From an uncultured bacterium (GTDB taxonomy: Bacteria; Desulfobacterota; WTBG01): a stretch of 7,901 nucleotides of DNA. The notes under the pieces are model-generated. The model had not been told where the DNA came from. It saw only the letters and a program-made list of their open reading frames with translations, and made no database searches. The stretch spans positions 1 to 7,901 of the forward strand of contig CALJBY010000208.1 in the NCBI GenBank assembly GCA_938024025.1, in the 5' to 3' direction. A program made the position numbers and the translations under genes. Positions 1 through 5,300 of the stretch are shown one piece after another. Positions within the stretch are counted from its first letter, which is position 1, and each line of letters starts with the position of its first letter.

Positions 1-180
1 TGAAGAGATGATTTTATTTTTTGCCAGATGTTCAACCAGCTTCTCATAGCCTGTTAAGAGGAATTGCTTATGTTCTTGAGCACTGACAACCCCTTTTTCT
101 TTGAGCAGATTGAGAAGGTCAAGGAAGAAGTCGGTCATCTCAGCAATCTTTTTGGCCTGTTGTTTGGTTATTACTGCCAT
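1..180 (-). CDS. Unrecognised small helical protein, partial (C-terminus beyond window edge)
   Basis: The frame opens at an ATG (bases 180-178) and stays open for 60 codons to the window edge, so the C-terminus is missing. A good Shine-Dalgarno sequence, AAAGGAG, lies 8 bases upstream. The start is 23 bases after the stop of the AOR gene, so it is probably the next gene of the same operon. The visible protein begins MAVITKQQAKKIAEMTDFFL and continues with amphipathic, Leu/Lys/Glu-rich sequence suggesting two or more helices; residues 16-28 are strongly hydrophobic on one face (FFLDLLNLL). No Cys, no obvious signal peptide and no motif I recognise are present. It could be an accessory or assembly protein for the oxidoreductase, but that rests only on position. 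I do not assign a function. Confidence 0.7.
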   Translation of the reverse strand, partial: MAVITKQQAKKIAEMTDFFLDLLNLLKEKGVVSAQEHKQFLLTGYEKLVEHLAKNKIISS

Positions 181-203
181 AAGCGTTACTCCTTTCCCTC
201 AGT

Positions 204-2168
204 TTAGTAATAATACTTCTTTTTCTTCTTTTCTGAATCGCTCATGTACTTCTTTCTCAGAGGTCTTACATCATCGGCGACATAATCGAGCCCCAACTGT
301 TTGAGTTTACGGTCACTGGGAAAGCCTGTTCCCGGCTCATAGTCTCTGTACTTATAGTACTTGGGGAGCATCTCGCCGATGGGCAGTGTTGCGCCCACGT
401 TAGTTTGGTAGTCGACATGCTGTGGCATGGGCTCTTTTGTGAAGCGCTCGGGCACGACGTCCTCACGGGCACCAGACATCAAGCGTGACCAGTAAGCACG
501 TTCCAGATTGTGCACTCTCTCACCGACCTCAAGGAATTCATCCAGGGTCATATCCAACCCGGTACATGCATTGAAATAGTCTAATTGATCTTGAGTCAGG
601 ACAGCGTAGGACCAGTGTGTTGTAAAACAGCACACGTTCAAACAGTCCGTTACGGCCTTCTGATTTTCCTCATAGTAGACCATATAGGGCTTGCCTGCGG
701 TGGTGGTCGGTTTCATCGGCCGTTCATCACCCAGGTACTTGGTGTTAAGACCCGGATAGAGTGCACCTGAGAGTTCAAGGCAGCAGAGAGACCTCAAGTG
801 ATCACAGCCACCACGTGTACCCATGGCGAATGAAAGACCGTAGCCGAATCCTAATCCCCGCGGATCGTCCCCCGGAAGTGTCATTCCTCTGGTTGCAATG
901 GTGTAGTACTGTCCCTCTTTGCCGAGTCCAAGTTTATCAGAAGCTCGTGATGCCCCGTCAGCAAGAATATCTCCAAATCCACGCCGGTAAGCGATATCCT
1001 GGATGAGCTGGTCAACCACCTCTTCATTACCCCACTCAAGCTCCATACCGCCGGTGTCTTTGGTGGTTATGAGCCCTCTTTGATACCACTCCATAGCGGT
1101 AGAGATCACACCACCGGTCTCGATGCCATCCATCCCCAGATCATTGGTGAGACGGGCATTGTGCCAAATATCATTAGCATCTTCAATAATCCCAAGGCGG
1201 GGGCCTGTTGGAACAGCATGCTCATATTCAGGTCCACCAAACTCCTCTCCTGCCCAACGGCCTTCCTTAATGGCAGTAAATCGTCCACAGCAAATGGGGC
1301 ACGCATAACAGCCTTCTCTGTGCTTGAGCACTGTCTGGCTATGGGTTTCACCGGACATATTGTTGGCTAATGGCGTACCGCCAAATTGAAGGTTTTTCCA
1401 GGGGAGCCATCCATCCCGGTTGGCAATATTGATGAGACACAAACTGCCCAGCTCATAGAGCCCCATTTTCATGGGATCATTCTTGAATTTCTGTCTGAGC
1501 TTGTTACAGATTTCCATAAATTCTTTTGGCCGGGCAACCTTTACACTACCCGAACCTCTCGTTGCAATACCCTTGAGGTTCTTCGAGCCGATAACCGCTC
1601 CATGACCGGTCCTTCCCGCTGCCCGCCACACATCATTGAAGGTACAGGCAAAGCGGACGAGATTTTCTCCCGCGGGGCCGATGAGCATGATATGGATATC
1701 TTCGTCCTTTAACTCTTCCTTAATCATGGTATCGGCATCTCGAGGGTATTTACCCCATATGTGGGATGCGTCTCTGATTTCAACCTTGTCGTCATCCATC
1801 CAAATATAGACCGGTTTTTTAGACTTGCCTTGTACAATTATCTGATCATATCCTGCATACCTGACTTCAGCTCCCCAGTGACCTCCCATACTGGAATCAC
1901 CAAAACCACCCGTTAAAGGTGATTTACAGCTAACGGTTACCCGTCCTGTAGAAGGAGCTGCTGTACCGTTCATGGGTCCCACACCAAAGCACACTCTGGC
2001 TCTGGGGTCGAAGGGGCTCATTTCAGGGGGCACTTCGTTATAAATGACATCGGAGTTGAAACCACGCCCGCCGATCCATTTTTTGCGGTACTCATAACTC
2101 AAGGGTTCCTTGATGATATCACCTTTACTGAGATCAACTCTCAGTCTCTGTCCAGACCATCCGTACAT
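204..2168 (-). CDS. Tungsten-type aldehyde ferredoxin oxidoreductase family catalytic subunit
   Basis: This 654-residue protein belongs to the AOR family, whose members carry a tungsten (rarely molybdenum) bis-pyranopterin and one [4Fe-4S] cluster and usually interconvert aldehydes and carboxylic acids. The N-terminal AOR domain begins MYGWSGQRLRVDLSKG. Cluster ligands fit the family pattern: Cys287, Cys290 and Cys294 (CxxCxxxC) and Cys513 in DCLNVCCF. GGPEYE (311-316) and the His457 region (DPRGLGFG at 435-442, then RGGCDHLR at 452-459) match the conserved acid and His near the metal in Pyrococcus AOR. There is no Tat signal, so it should be cytoplasmic. It is somewhat longer than the Pyrococcus enzyme (about 605 residues), with the extra length at the C-terminus, which ends in an unusual Lys5-Tyr3 run. 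It starts one base after the preceding Fe-S gene, with the Shine-Dalgarno inside that gene, so the two are surely translated together. AOR proper, a WOR type, and a benzoyl-CoA reductase BamB-like enzyme cannot be separated by eye; the E/H active-site residues and partners favour an aldehyde oxidoreductase. The substrate is unknown. Confidence 0.93.
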   Translation of the reverse strand: MYGWSGQRLRVDLSKGDIIKEPLSYEYRKKWIGGRGFNSDVIYNEVPPEMSPFDPRARVCFGVGPMNGTAAPSTGRVTVSCKSPLTGGFGDSSMGGHWGAEVRYAGYDQIIVQGKSKKPVYIWMDDDKVEIRDASHIWGKYPRDADTMIKEELKDEDIHIMLIGPAGENLVRFACTFNDVWRAAGRTGHGAVIGSKNLKGIATRGSGSVKVARPKEFMEICNKLRQKFKNDPMKMGLYELGSLCLINIANRDGWLPWKNLQFGGTPLANNMSGETHSQTVLKHREGCYACPICCGRFTAIKEGRWAGEEFGGPEYEHAVPTGPRLGIIEDANDIWHNARLTNDLGMDGIETGGVISTAMEWYQRGLITTKDTGGMELEWGNEEVVDQLIQDIAYRRGFGDILADGASRASDKLGLGKEGQYYTIATRGMTLPGDDPRGLGFGYGLSFAMGTRGGCDHLRSLCCLELSGALYPGLNTKYLGDERPMKPTTTAGKPYMVYYEENQKAVTDCLNVCCFTTHWSYAVLTQDQLDYFNACTGLDMTLDEFLEVGERVHNLERAYWSRLMSGAREDVVPERFTKEPMPQHVDYQTNVGATLPIGEMLPKYYKYRDYEPGTGFPSDRKLKQLGLDYVADDVRPLRKKYMSDSEKKKKKYYY

Positions 2169-2169
2169 A

Positions 2170-2667
2170 TCAGCTCACCTCCTTCGCTTTGGTTGCCGCA
2201 TTAATTCTCTCCTGCAGTTTTGATCTTCTTTTAGCCTTTACTGCAATCTCCGGCTTGATCCAGCTGATAGCGCCACTGGGACACCAATCCGCACATACCG
2301 GACCGTCTTCACGGCCTTCACAGAGGTCGCATTTGAATGCCTTCTTGGTAATAGGATGCATCTTAACAGCTCCGAAGGGACAGTGAATCATACACTCTTT
2401 GCAGCCGATACACTTATCTGGATTAATTTTTGCAATTTCAGTAAGTGGATCCAGGGCACATGCCCCTGTTGGACAGACCGCTGCGCAGGGAGGATCTGTA
2501 CAGAGATCACAACCCGCCACAAAGCTTTCACCAAAACGCTCATTGCGAACAACATTAATTCGCGAAAGCATTTTACTGCACTCCCCTTCATGAGAAAGAG
2601 AACATCCCACCACACAACTACGGCATCCAGTACATTTCTCTTGGTCGTAGATTAGCACCTTTTCCAT
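2170..2667 (-). CDS. Four-[4Fe-4S] ferredoxin-like electron-transfer subunit (AorA/HycB-like)
   Basis: A 165-residue cytoplasmic Fe-S protein with sixteen Cys arranged as four [4Fe-4S] binding sets: C12/15/18/22, C53/56/61/65, C86/89/92/96 and C113/116/125/129. This is the pattern of the HycB/DmsB/CooF family of electron-transfer subunits. The Lys/Arg-rich C-terminal tail (about 144-163) may form a partner-binding helix. The ATG is preceded by AAGGGGAA at a normal distance. The gene ends in AAGGAGGTGA followed by its TGA stop, and the AOR start comes one base later, so it is the immediate electron partner of the AOR by position. In the Aromatoleum aromaticum enzyme the equivalent small subunit, AorA, links AorB to the flavin subunit. 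That the same holds here is inference from gene order and family. Confidence 0.9.
   Translation of the reverse strand: MEKVLIYDQEKCTGCRSCVVGCSLSHEGECSKMLSRINVVRNERFGESFVAGCDLCTDPPCAAVCPTGACALDPLTEIAKINPDKCIGCKECMIHCPFGAVKMHPITKKAFKCDLCEGREDGPVCADWCPSGAISWIKPEIAVKAKRRSKLQERINAATKAKEVS
2175..2184 (-). promoter_or_regulatory. Consensus Shine-Dalgarno of the AOR gene, inside the upstream Fe-S gene
   Basis: AAGGAGGTGA on the minus strand is a full match to the anti-Shine-Dalgarno of 16S rRNA, with 6 bases to the ATG at 2168. It encodes the last residues of the Fe-S protein and fixes the AOR start. It points to high expression and tight translational coupling of the two subunits. Confidence 0.85.
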
Positions 2668-2736
2668 AGATAGTTCCCCTTTCGTCTGTGTTGTGGTTAA
2701 ACTTTCTAGATCCTATCTGTTGAAATAAAAAAGTTT

Positions 2737-2746
2737 TCACCTCCTT
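2737..2746 (-). promoter_or_regulatory. Orphan Shine-Dalgarno-like sequence in an A/T-rich intergenic tract
   Basis: On the minus strand a run of A's leads into AAGGAGGTGA, followed by AAAACTTTTTTATTTC. The match to a Shine-Dalgarno is perfect, but no ATG, GTG or TTG lies at a usable distance, and the frame of the next gene is closed by a TAG before reaching it. The flanking A and T runs could pair and hide the site. It may be a remnant of a lost gene start, a ribosome standby site or chance. Confidence 0.35.
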
Positions 2747-2824
2747 TTTTTTTAATTTGGATGATACATGGTAACGAGTTGCAACCCACCCCCGGGATGC
2801 TTCTCAGGGAAGTTGCCGTTTCGA

Positions 2825-2850
2825 TAGCAGTGATCACCCAGCCACAGCTA
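2825..2850. repeat. Imperfect hairpin downstream of the flavoprotein gene
   Basis: Arms TAGCAGTG and CACAGCTA pair over seven of eight positions (one A/A mismatch) around a 10-base loop, starting 22 bases after the flavoprotein stop. There is no T-run on either strand, so it is not a standard intrinsic terminator. It could be an mRNA-stabilising or processing hairpin between the two halves of the operon. In the rest of the 205-base gap (2668-2872) I see only two short palindromes (GTTGCAAC at 2778-2785, GTGATCAC at 2830-2837) and no convincing promoter. Confidence 0.35.
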
Positions 2851-2872
2851 GGAGCAGTTATTAATAGCTCAT

Positions 2873-4108
2873 TTACGCATGAGCAGAGACGACCGGTATA
2901 AGTCGTGCATACTTATTGTCCAGGACATCTTTCCAGGTAGCTTTATCTTTAATCAAAGCCTGGAGTACACCTGCACAATCAACGTTGCCTGTCGCCATAA
3001 AGCCTATTAATAAGCCATCTCGAAAAATGAGCTTCTGATACACCTTCTCTGTCGAGAAAATTTTATAGTCGACGCCATTGCCCGATGCCTGCACATCTCC
3101 CAGCGCAGTAATCCATAGACCAAAAAAGTCAACACTATTCTGTATGATCGTACCAGTGTACCGGGCCTTGATGCCAGTCATGTTCATAGCGGCAACACGT
3201 CCCTGAGCTGCAGCGACTGGCCAGATGGCATTGTTGATCATGTCCCCGGTAAGGGGGTCTGGTGAAAGACATACATCTCCGGCAGCAAAAACATCCGGAT
3301 TGGTAGTTTGCTGATGGTTGTCAACAACAATAGCACGGTTAATTGTAACATCTGTTTTATCAAGCATCTCAACATTGGGACGAACGCCAACAGACATAAC
3401 AATAAAATCAACGACTACTTCTTCACCTGTATTGAGATGAGCACGGTAGTGCTTACCGTCATGTTCAGCTTTAATCACCGAGGCATTGAGGGTGATGTCC
3501 AGAAGCTCATGGGAATTAAATTTTTCAACAATTCTACTGCTCGCTTCAGGATCAGCCATTCTTCCTAAGACCGTGGGCAAAAGTTCAACAACCCGAACCT
3601 GTACCCCTCTTTTAATGAGACCATAGGCTGACTTCAAACCAACAAACCCAGCCCCGATAACGAGGGCTTTTTTACCCGGTGCTGCCCACTTCATGAGGGT
3701 TGTTGCATCGTGATACGTCCGCATCCCAATGATGCCTTTTGGATCATAGTCGATCGAGGGGAAAAAGATTGGCCGGGCACCGGTAGCAATAAGGAGCTTG
3801 TCGTAGGAAAGGGTTTTTCTGCCGGCGGTCTTAACCTTCCGTGACCGGGTGTCAACCTGGGTCACCCTCGTATTAAGATTGAGATCAATATTTCTATCGG
3901 TGTACCATTTCTTGGTGTGGGAAAGAAGATGCTTGCGAGAAACATCACCGGCAAGATAATAGGTAATTAAACACCGGGAATAGGCAGCAACATCTTCATC
4001 ACTCACTATTGAAATTGTATCCTGAGGTGCTAAAAGCCGCAGGGTATGGGCAGCAGAGGTACCTGCTATGCAATTACCGATGATAAGGTGTTTCTTGGGA
4101 GTGGTCAT
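2873..4108 (-). CDS. FAD-dependent NAD(P)H oxidoreductase (AorC/FNOR-like), pyridine nucleotide-disulfide family
   Basis: A 411-residue flavoprotein of the pyridine nucleotide-disulfide oxidoreductase fold. The N-terminal FAD-binding motif is HLIIGNCIAGTSAA (7-20), an unusual GNxxAG variant of GxGxxG. ATGARP (108-113) follows, then a second Rossmann motif for NAD(P)H, VIGAGFVGLKSA (150-161), and the FAD-ribityl motif TNPDVFAAGDV (269-279). YSRCLITYYLAG (43-54) is typical of the NirB/AorC/rubredoxin-reductase-like branch; no CxxC redox disulfide is present. Its ATG overlaps the stop of the upstream Fe-S gene (ATGA), so the two are translationally coupled. By position and family it would pass electrons between NAD(P)H and the Fe-S proteins serving the AOR. 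The same Fe-S/flavoprotein pair also accompanies CO dehydrogenases in other anaerobes. Cytoplasmic; NAD versus NADP preference cannot be told reliably. Confidence 0.9.
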   Translation of the reverse strand: MTTPKKHLIIGNCIAGTSAAHTLRLLAPQDTISIVSDEDVAAYSRCLITYYLAGDVSRKHLLSHTKKWYTDRNIDLNLNTRVTQVDTRSRKVKTAGRKTLSYDKLLIATGARPIFFPSIDYDPKGIIGMRTYHDATTLMKWAAPGKKALVIGAGFVGLKSAYGLIKRGVQVRVVELLPTVLGRMADPEASSRIVEKFNSHELLDITLNASVIKAEHDGKHYRAHLNTGEEVVVDFIVMSVGVRPNVEMLDKTDVTINRAIVVDNHQQTTNPDVFAAGDVCLSPDPLTGDMINNAIWPVAAAQGRVAAMNMTGIKARYTGTIIQNSVDFFGLWITALGDVQASGNGVDYKIFSTEKVYQKLIFRDGLLIGFMATGNVDCAGVLQALIKDKATWKDVLDNKYARLIPVVSAHA

Positions 4109-4578
4109 TTTTTGATAATCTCTTTAAACCGGTTGCGTCTCGTTTCTTTAACCATCTGATGGGTATCTTCCTGGAGAACCAGGGCACCCCGGTCACAGGA
4201 AATAATACAGGCAGGTAATGACCCCTTACCACACGAGAGCGTACACTTGAGCGCTTTCTTCATGGAAACGGTGGGAACTACCGCGGCGTGAGGACAAACC
4301 ATATTGCACATAAAACATCCCACACAGCGGTCCACATCCTGGCATACATTGTCATCAGATCCAATAAAGAGGGACTCACCAATGCAGGCATCTACACAGG
4401 GGGGGTCCTCACAGTGATGGCAAATACGCGCTACGGGACCGGAAGGTGCAACAAACATGCGTATATGTGGTGCCGAAGGGGCTTCATCAGGCCGAAAATT
4501 GCGTATTTTCTCATTGCAGGCAAACTCGCATTTACCGCAGAGATCACACTTTTCAGGATAAAATGCTATAGATTTCAT
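4105..4578 (-). CDS. Four-cluster ferredoxin-like protein (CooF/HycB-like), first gene of the AOR operon
   Basis: A 157-residue Fe-S electron-transfer protein with four Cys sets: C11/14/17/21, C53/56/61/65, C85/88/91/95 and C112/116/124/128. Three sets have normal spacing. The last begins CxxxC (KCTLSC) instead of the usual CxxC, with a short linker to the next Cys, so that cluster may be distorted or use C79 or another ligand. The C-terminus is basic (KETRRNRFKEIIKK). No signal peptide is seen, so it is cytoplasmic. The start is the first ATG after the minus-strand promoter, giving a leader of roughly 40 bases; no strong Shine-Dalgarno is visible. The stop overlaps the flavoprotein start, so it probably forms a unit with it, relaying electrons between FAD and the second Fe-S protein or another low-potential partner. 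Confidence 0.88.
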   Translation of the reverse strand: MKSIAFYPEKCDLCGKCEFACNEKIRNFRPDEAPSAPHIRMFVAPSGPVARICHHCEDPPCVDACIGESLFIGSDDNVCQDVDRCVGCFMCNMVCPHAAVVPTVSMKKALKCTLSCGKGSLPACIISCDRGALVLQEDTHQMVKETRRNRFKEIIKK

Positions 4579-4626
4579 AGGGATTAATTACCATCGTGAG
4601 TACACATAAGAAAAAAGAACAGTAGA

Positions 4627-4656
4627 TATATAGCCCATTCAGTTATTATTTGTCAA
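4627..4656 (-). promoter_or_regulatory. Sigma70-type promoter for the Fe-S/flavoprotein/AOR operon
   Basis: On the minus strand, a perfect -35 box TTGACA (4656-4651), an 18-base spacer and TATATA (4632-4627) as -10 box. Transcription would start near 4619, about 40 bases before the first ATG. It is the only convincing promoter seen for the left-hand operon. Confidence 0.6.
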
Positions 4657-4698
4657 ATTAAAATAGTGATAATTCTGAATTTTTTTCTATGCGCTCCT

Positions 4699-4713
4699 TC
4701 CCTCGGGGAGGGA
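4699..4713. repeat. Short perfect inverted repeat in the divergent intergenic region
   Basis: TCCCTC, loop GGG, GAGGGA. It lies between the two divergent promoters, 43 bases upstream of the minus-strand -35 box and 61 bases before the plus-strand -35 box. T's precede it and A's follow it on the plus strand, the reverse of a terminator. A protein-binding site (operator) between divergent genes is possible but unproven. Confidence 0.35.
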
Positions 4714-4773
4714 CATAAAAAGTACCGCTCACAGGCAACCCATTCTGTTACAAGAATGATATAAACAAACGTT

Positions 4774-4802
4774 TTGACATTTCCATGAATCATCTGTATA
4801 TT
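4774..4802 (+). promoter_or_regulatory. Near-consensus sigma70 promoter for the ribbon-helix-helix gene
   Basis: TTGACA (4774-4779), a 17-base spacer and TATATT (4797-4802): 11 of 12 consensus positions with ideal spacing. Transcription should begin near 4809. This argues against a translation start at the ATG at 4785, which lies inside the spacer. A palindrome AAACGTTT (4767-4774) touches the -35 box and could be an operator, possibly for the product of the gene itself. Confidence 0.75.
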
Positions 4803-4823
4803 CTGACAGGTACAATAAAAAAA

Positions 4824-4861
4824 GCTGCTATTCCCGGCTCTACGGGAATGCACGTTGCAGC
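4824..4861 (+). promoter_or_regulatory. Structured leader of the ribbon-helix-helix gene (nested hairpin)
   Basis: About 15 bases after the predicted transcription start, an outer stem GCTGC/GCAGC (4824-4828 with 4857-4861) encloses a perfect inner stem TTCCCG/CGGGAA (4831-4836 with 4843-4848) with loop GCTCTA. The leader to the preferred ATG is about 108 bases. No T-run follows, so it is not a simple terminator. It matches no riboswitch class I can recall. An attenuator, translation control or a chance fold are all possible. Confidence 0.4.
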
Positions 4862-4916
4862 CGTACTCACATGCTCTATTCTTGCGTATTTCTTTCTTCT
4901 CTTCTCTCGTAATGCT

Positions 4917-5144
4917 ATGGATGACAAAAGAGATAACAAGGCCTCCATTAAGATTCCCCGTCCCCTCTATAACAGTTTAAAAGGGCTCATTAATGATTCA
5001 GGATTCAACTCAGTTAATGATTTTATTGTGTATATCTTAAGAGATATTGTGGCAAACACACCCACAGATACTGAAAATCATCTCAGGCAGGAAGAAATCG
5101 AAACCATTAAAGAACGTTTGAGGAATTTAGGTTATTTGACCTAA
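4917..5144 (+). CDS. Small ribbon-helix-helix-like protein, probable DNA-binding regulator
   Basis: A 75-residue protein from the ATG at 4917. Residues 9-15 (ASIKIPR) look like the beta strand of a ribbon-helix-helix domain, followed by helix A (PLYNSLKGLIND, 16-27), a GFNSV turn and helix B (NDFIVYILRDIV, 34-45). A charged C-terminal helix ends ERLRNLGYL, a tail I associate with small proteins of this type in anaerobic deltaproteobacteria. Function as a transcriptional regulator is inferred from the fold. The start is uncertain: no Shine-Dalgarno is visible at 4917. Upstream in-frame ATGs at 4848 and 4785 would add 23 or 44 residues including a hydrophobic stretch (VAAVLTCSILAYFFLLFS) resembling a membrane helix, but 4785 lies within the promoter. 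The selenoprotein gene follows on the same strand 156 bases on and has no clear promoter of its own, so read-through is likely. Confidence 0.7.
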   Translation: MDDKRDNKASIKIPRPLYNSLKGLINDSGFNSVNDFIVYILRDIVANTPTDTENHLRQEEIETIKERLRNLGYLT

Positions 5145-5231
5145 TACCCCTGTAAAGCCTCTATCCTTATATAGTTCACATAGAACCGTCATCGAACAGC
5201 CAGGGGTGATGTACGTGCCTGTAGAGGCTTT
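5145..5231 (+). repeat. Two interleaved perfect inverted repeats (pseudoknot topology) upstream of the selenoprotein gene
   Basis: Repeat a: ACCCCTG (5146-5152) with CAGGGGT (5201-5207), 7 base pairs, extendable by one U-G pair. Repeat b: AAAGCCTCTA (5154-5163) with TAGAGGCTTT (5222-5231), 10 base pairs. The order a-b-a'-b' means the RNA helices would form a pseudoknot. A small hairpin GTTC/GAAC (5174-5186) lies inside. The b' arm can instead form GCCT-GTAG-AGGC (5217-5228) followed by TTTT, a weak terminator-like hairpin that excludes helix b. This could be a cis-acting RNA, a terminator for the preceding gene or a binding site. It resembles no known family that I can name. Confidence 0.5.
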
Positions 5232-5288
5232 TATGACCACTTGCCAGAAAGGGTGTTTTTAAACCACCTATGGGCAGTATTTCAAGCG

Positions 5289-5295
5289 AAAGGAG
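5289..5295 (+). promoter_or_regulatory. Shine-Dalgarno that sets the GTG start of the selenoprotein gene
   Basis: AAAGGAG followed by five A's and then GTG at 5301. This places the start at 5301 rather than at the in-frame TTG at 5241, and the resulting protein begins directly with a signal peptide. Confidence 0.8.
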
Positions 5296-5300
5296 AAAAA

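Noticed and set aside
1080..1712. Several 60-108 codon frames antisense to the AOR gene
   Set aside because: They are shadows of a strongly conserved gene.
2769..2828. 19-codon plus-strand open frame in the gap between flavoprotein and Fe-S genes
   Set aside because: It has no Shine-Dalgarno or promoter and the product is short and featureless.
4699..4713. Inverted repeat as an intrinsic terminator
   Set aside because: It has no T-run after the hairpin on either strand; the flanking A/T tracts are in the wrong order.
4653..4853. 66-codon open frame on the minus strand in the divergent intergenic region
   Set aside because: It spans both strands' promoter elements and hairpins, has no ribosome binding site and no family pattern.
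5241..5300. Earlier start (TTG at 5241) for the DUF1573 gene
   Set aside because: It has no Shine-Dalgarno, and it would place 20 extra residues before a normal signal peptide. The GTG at 5301 has AAAGGAG at 5 bases.
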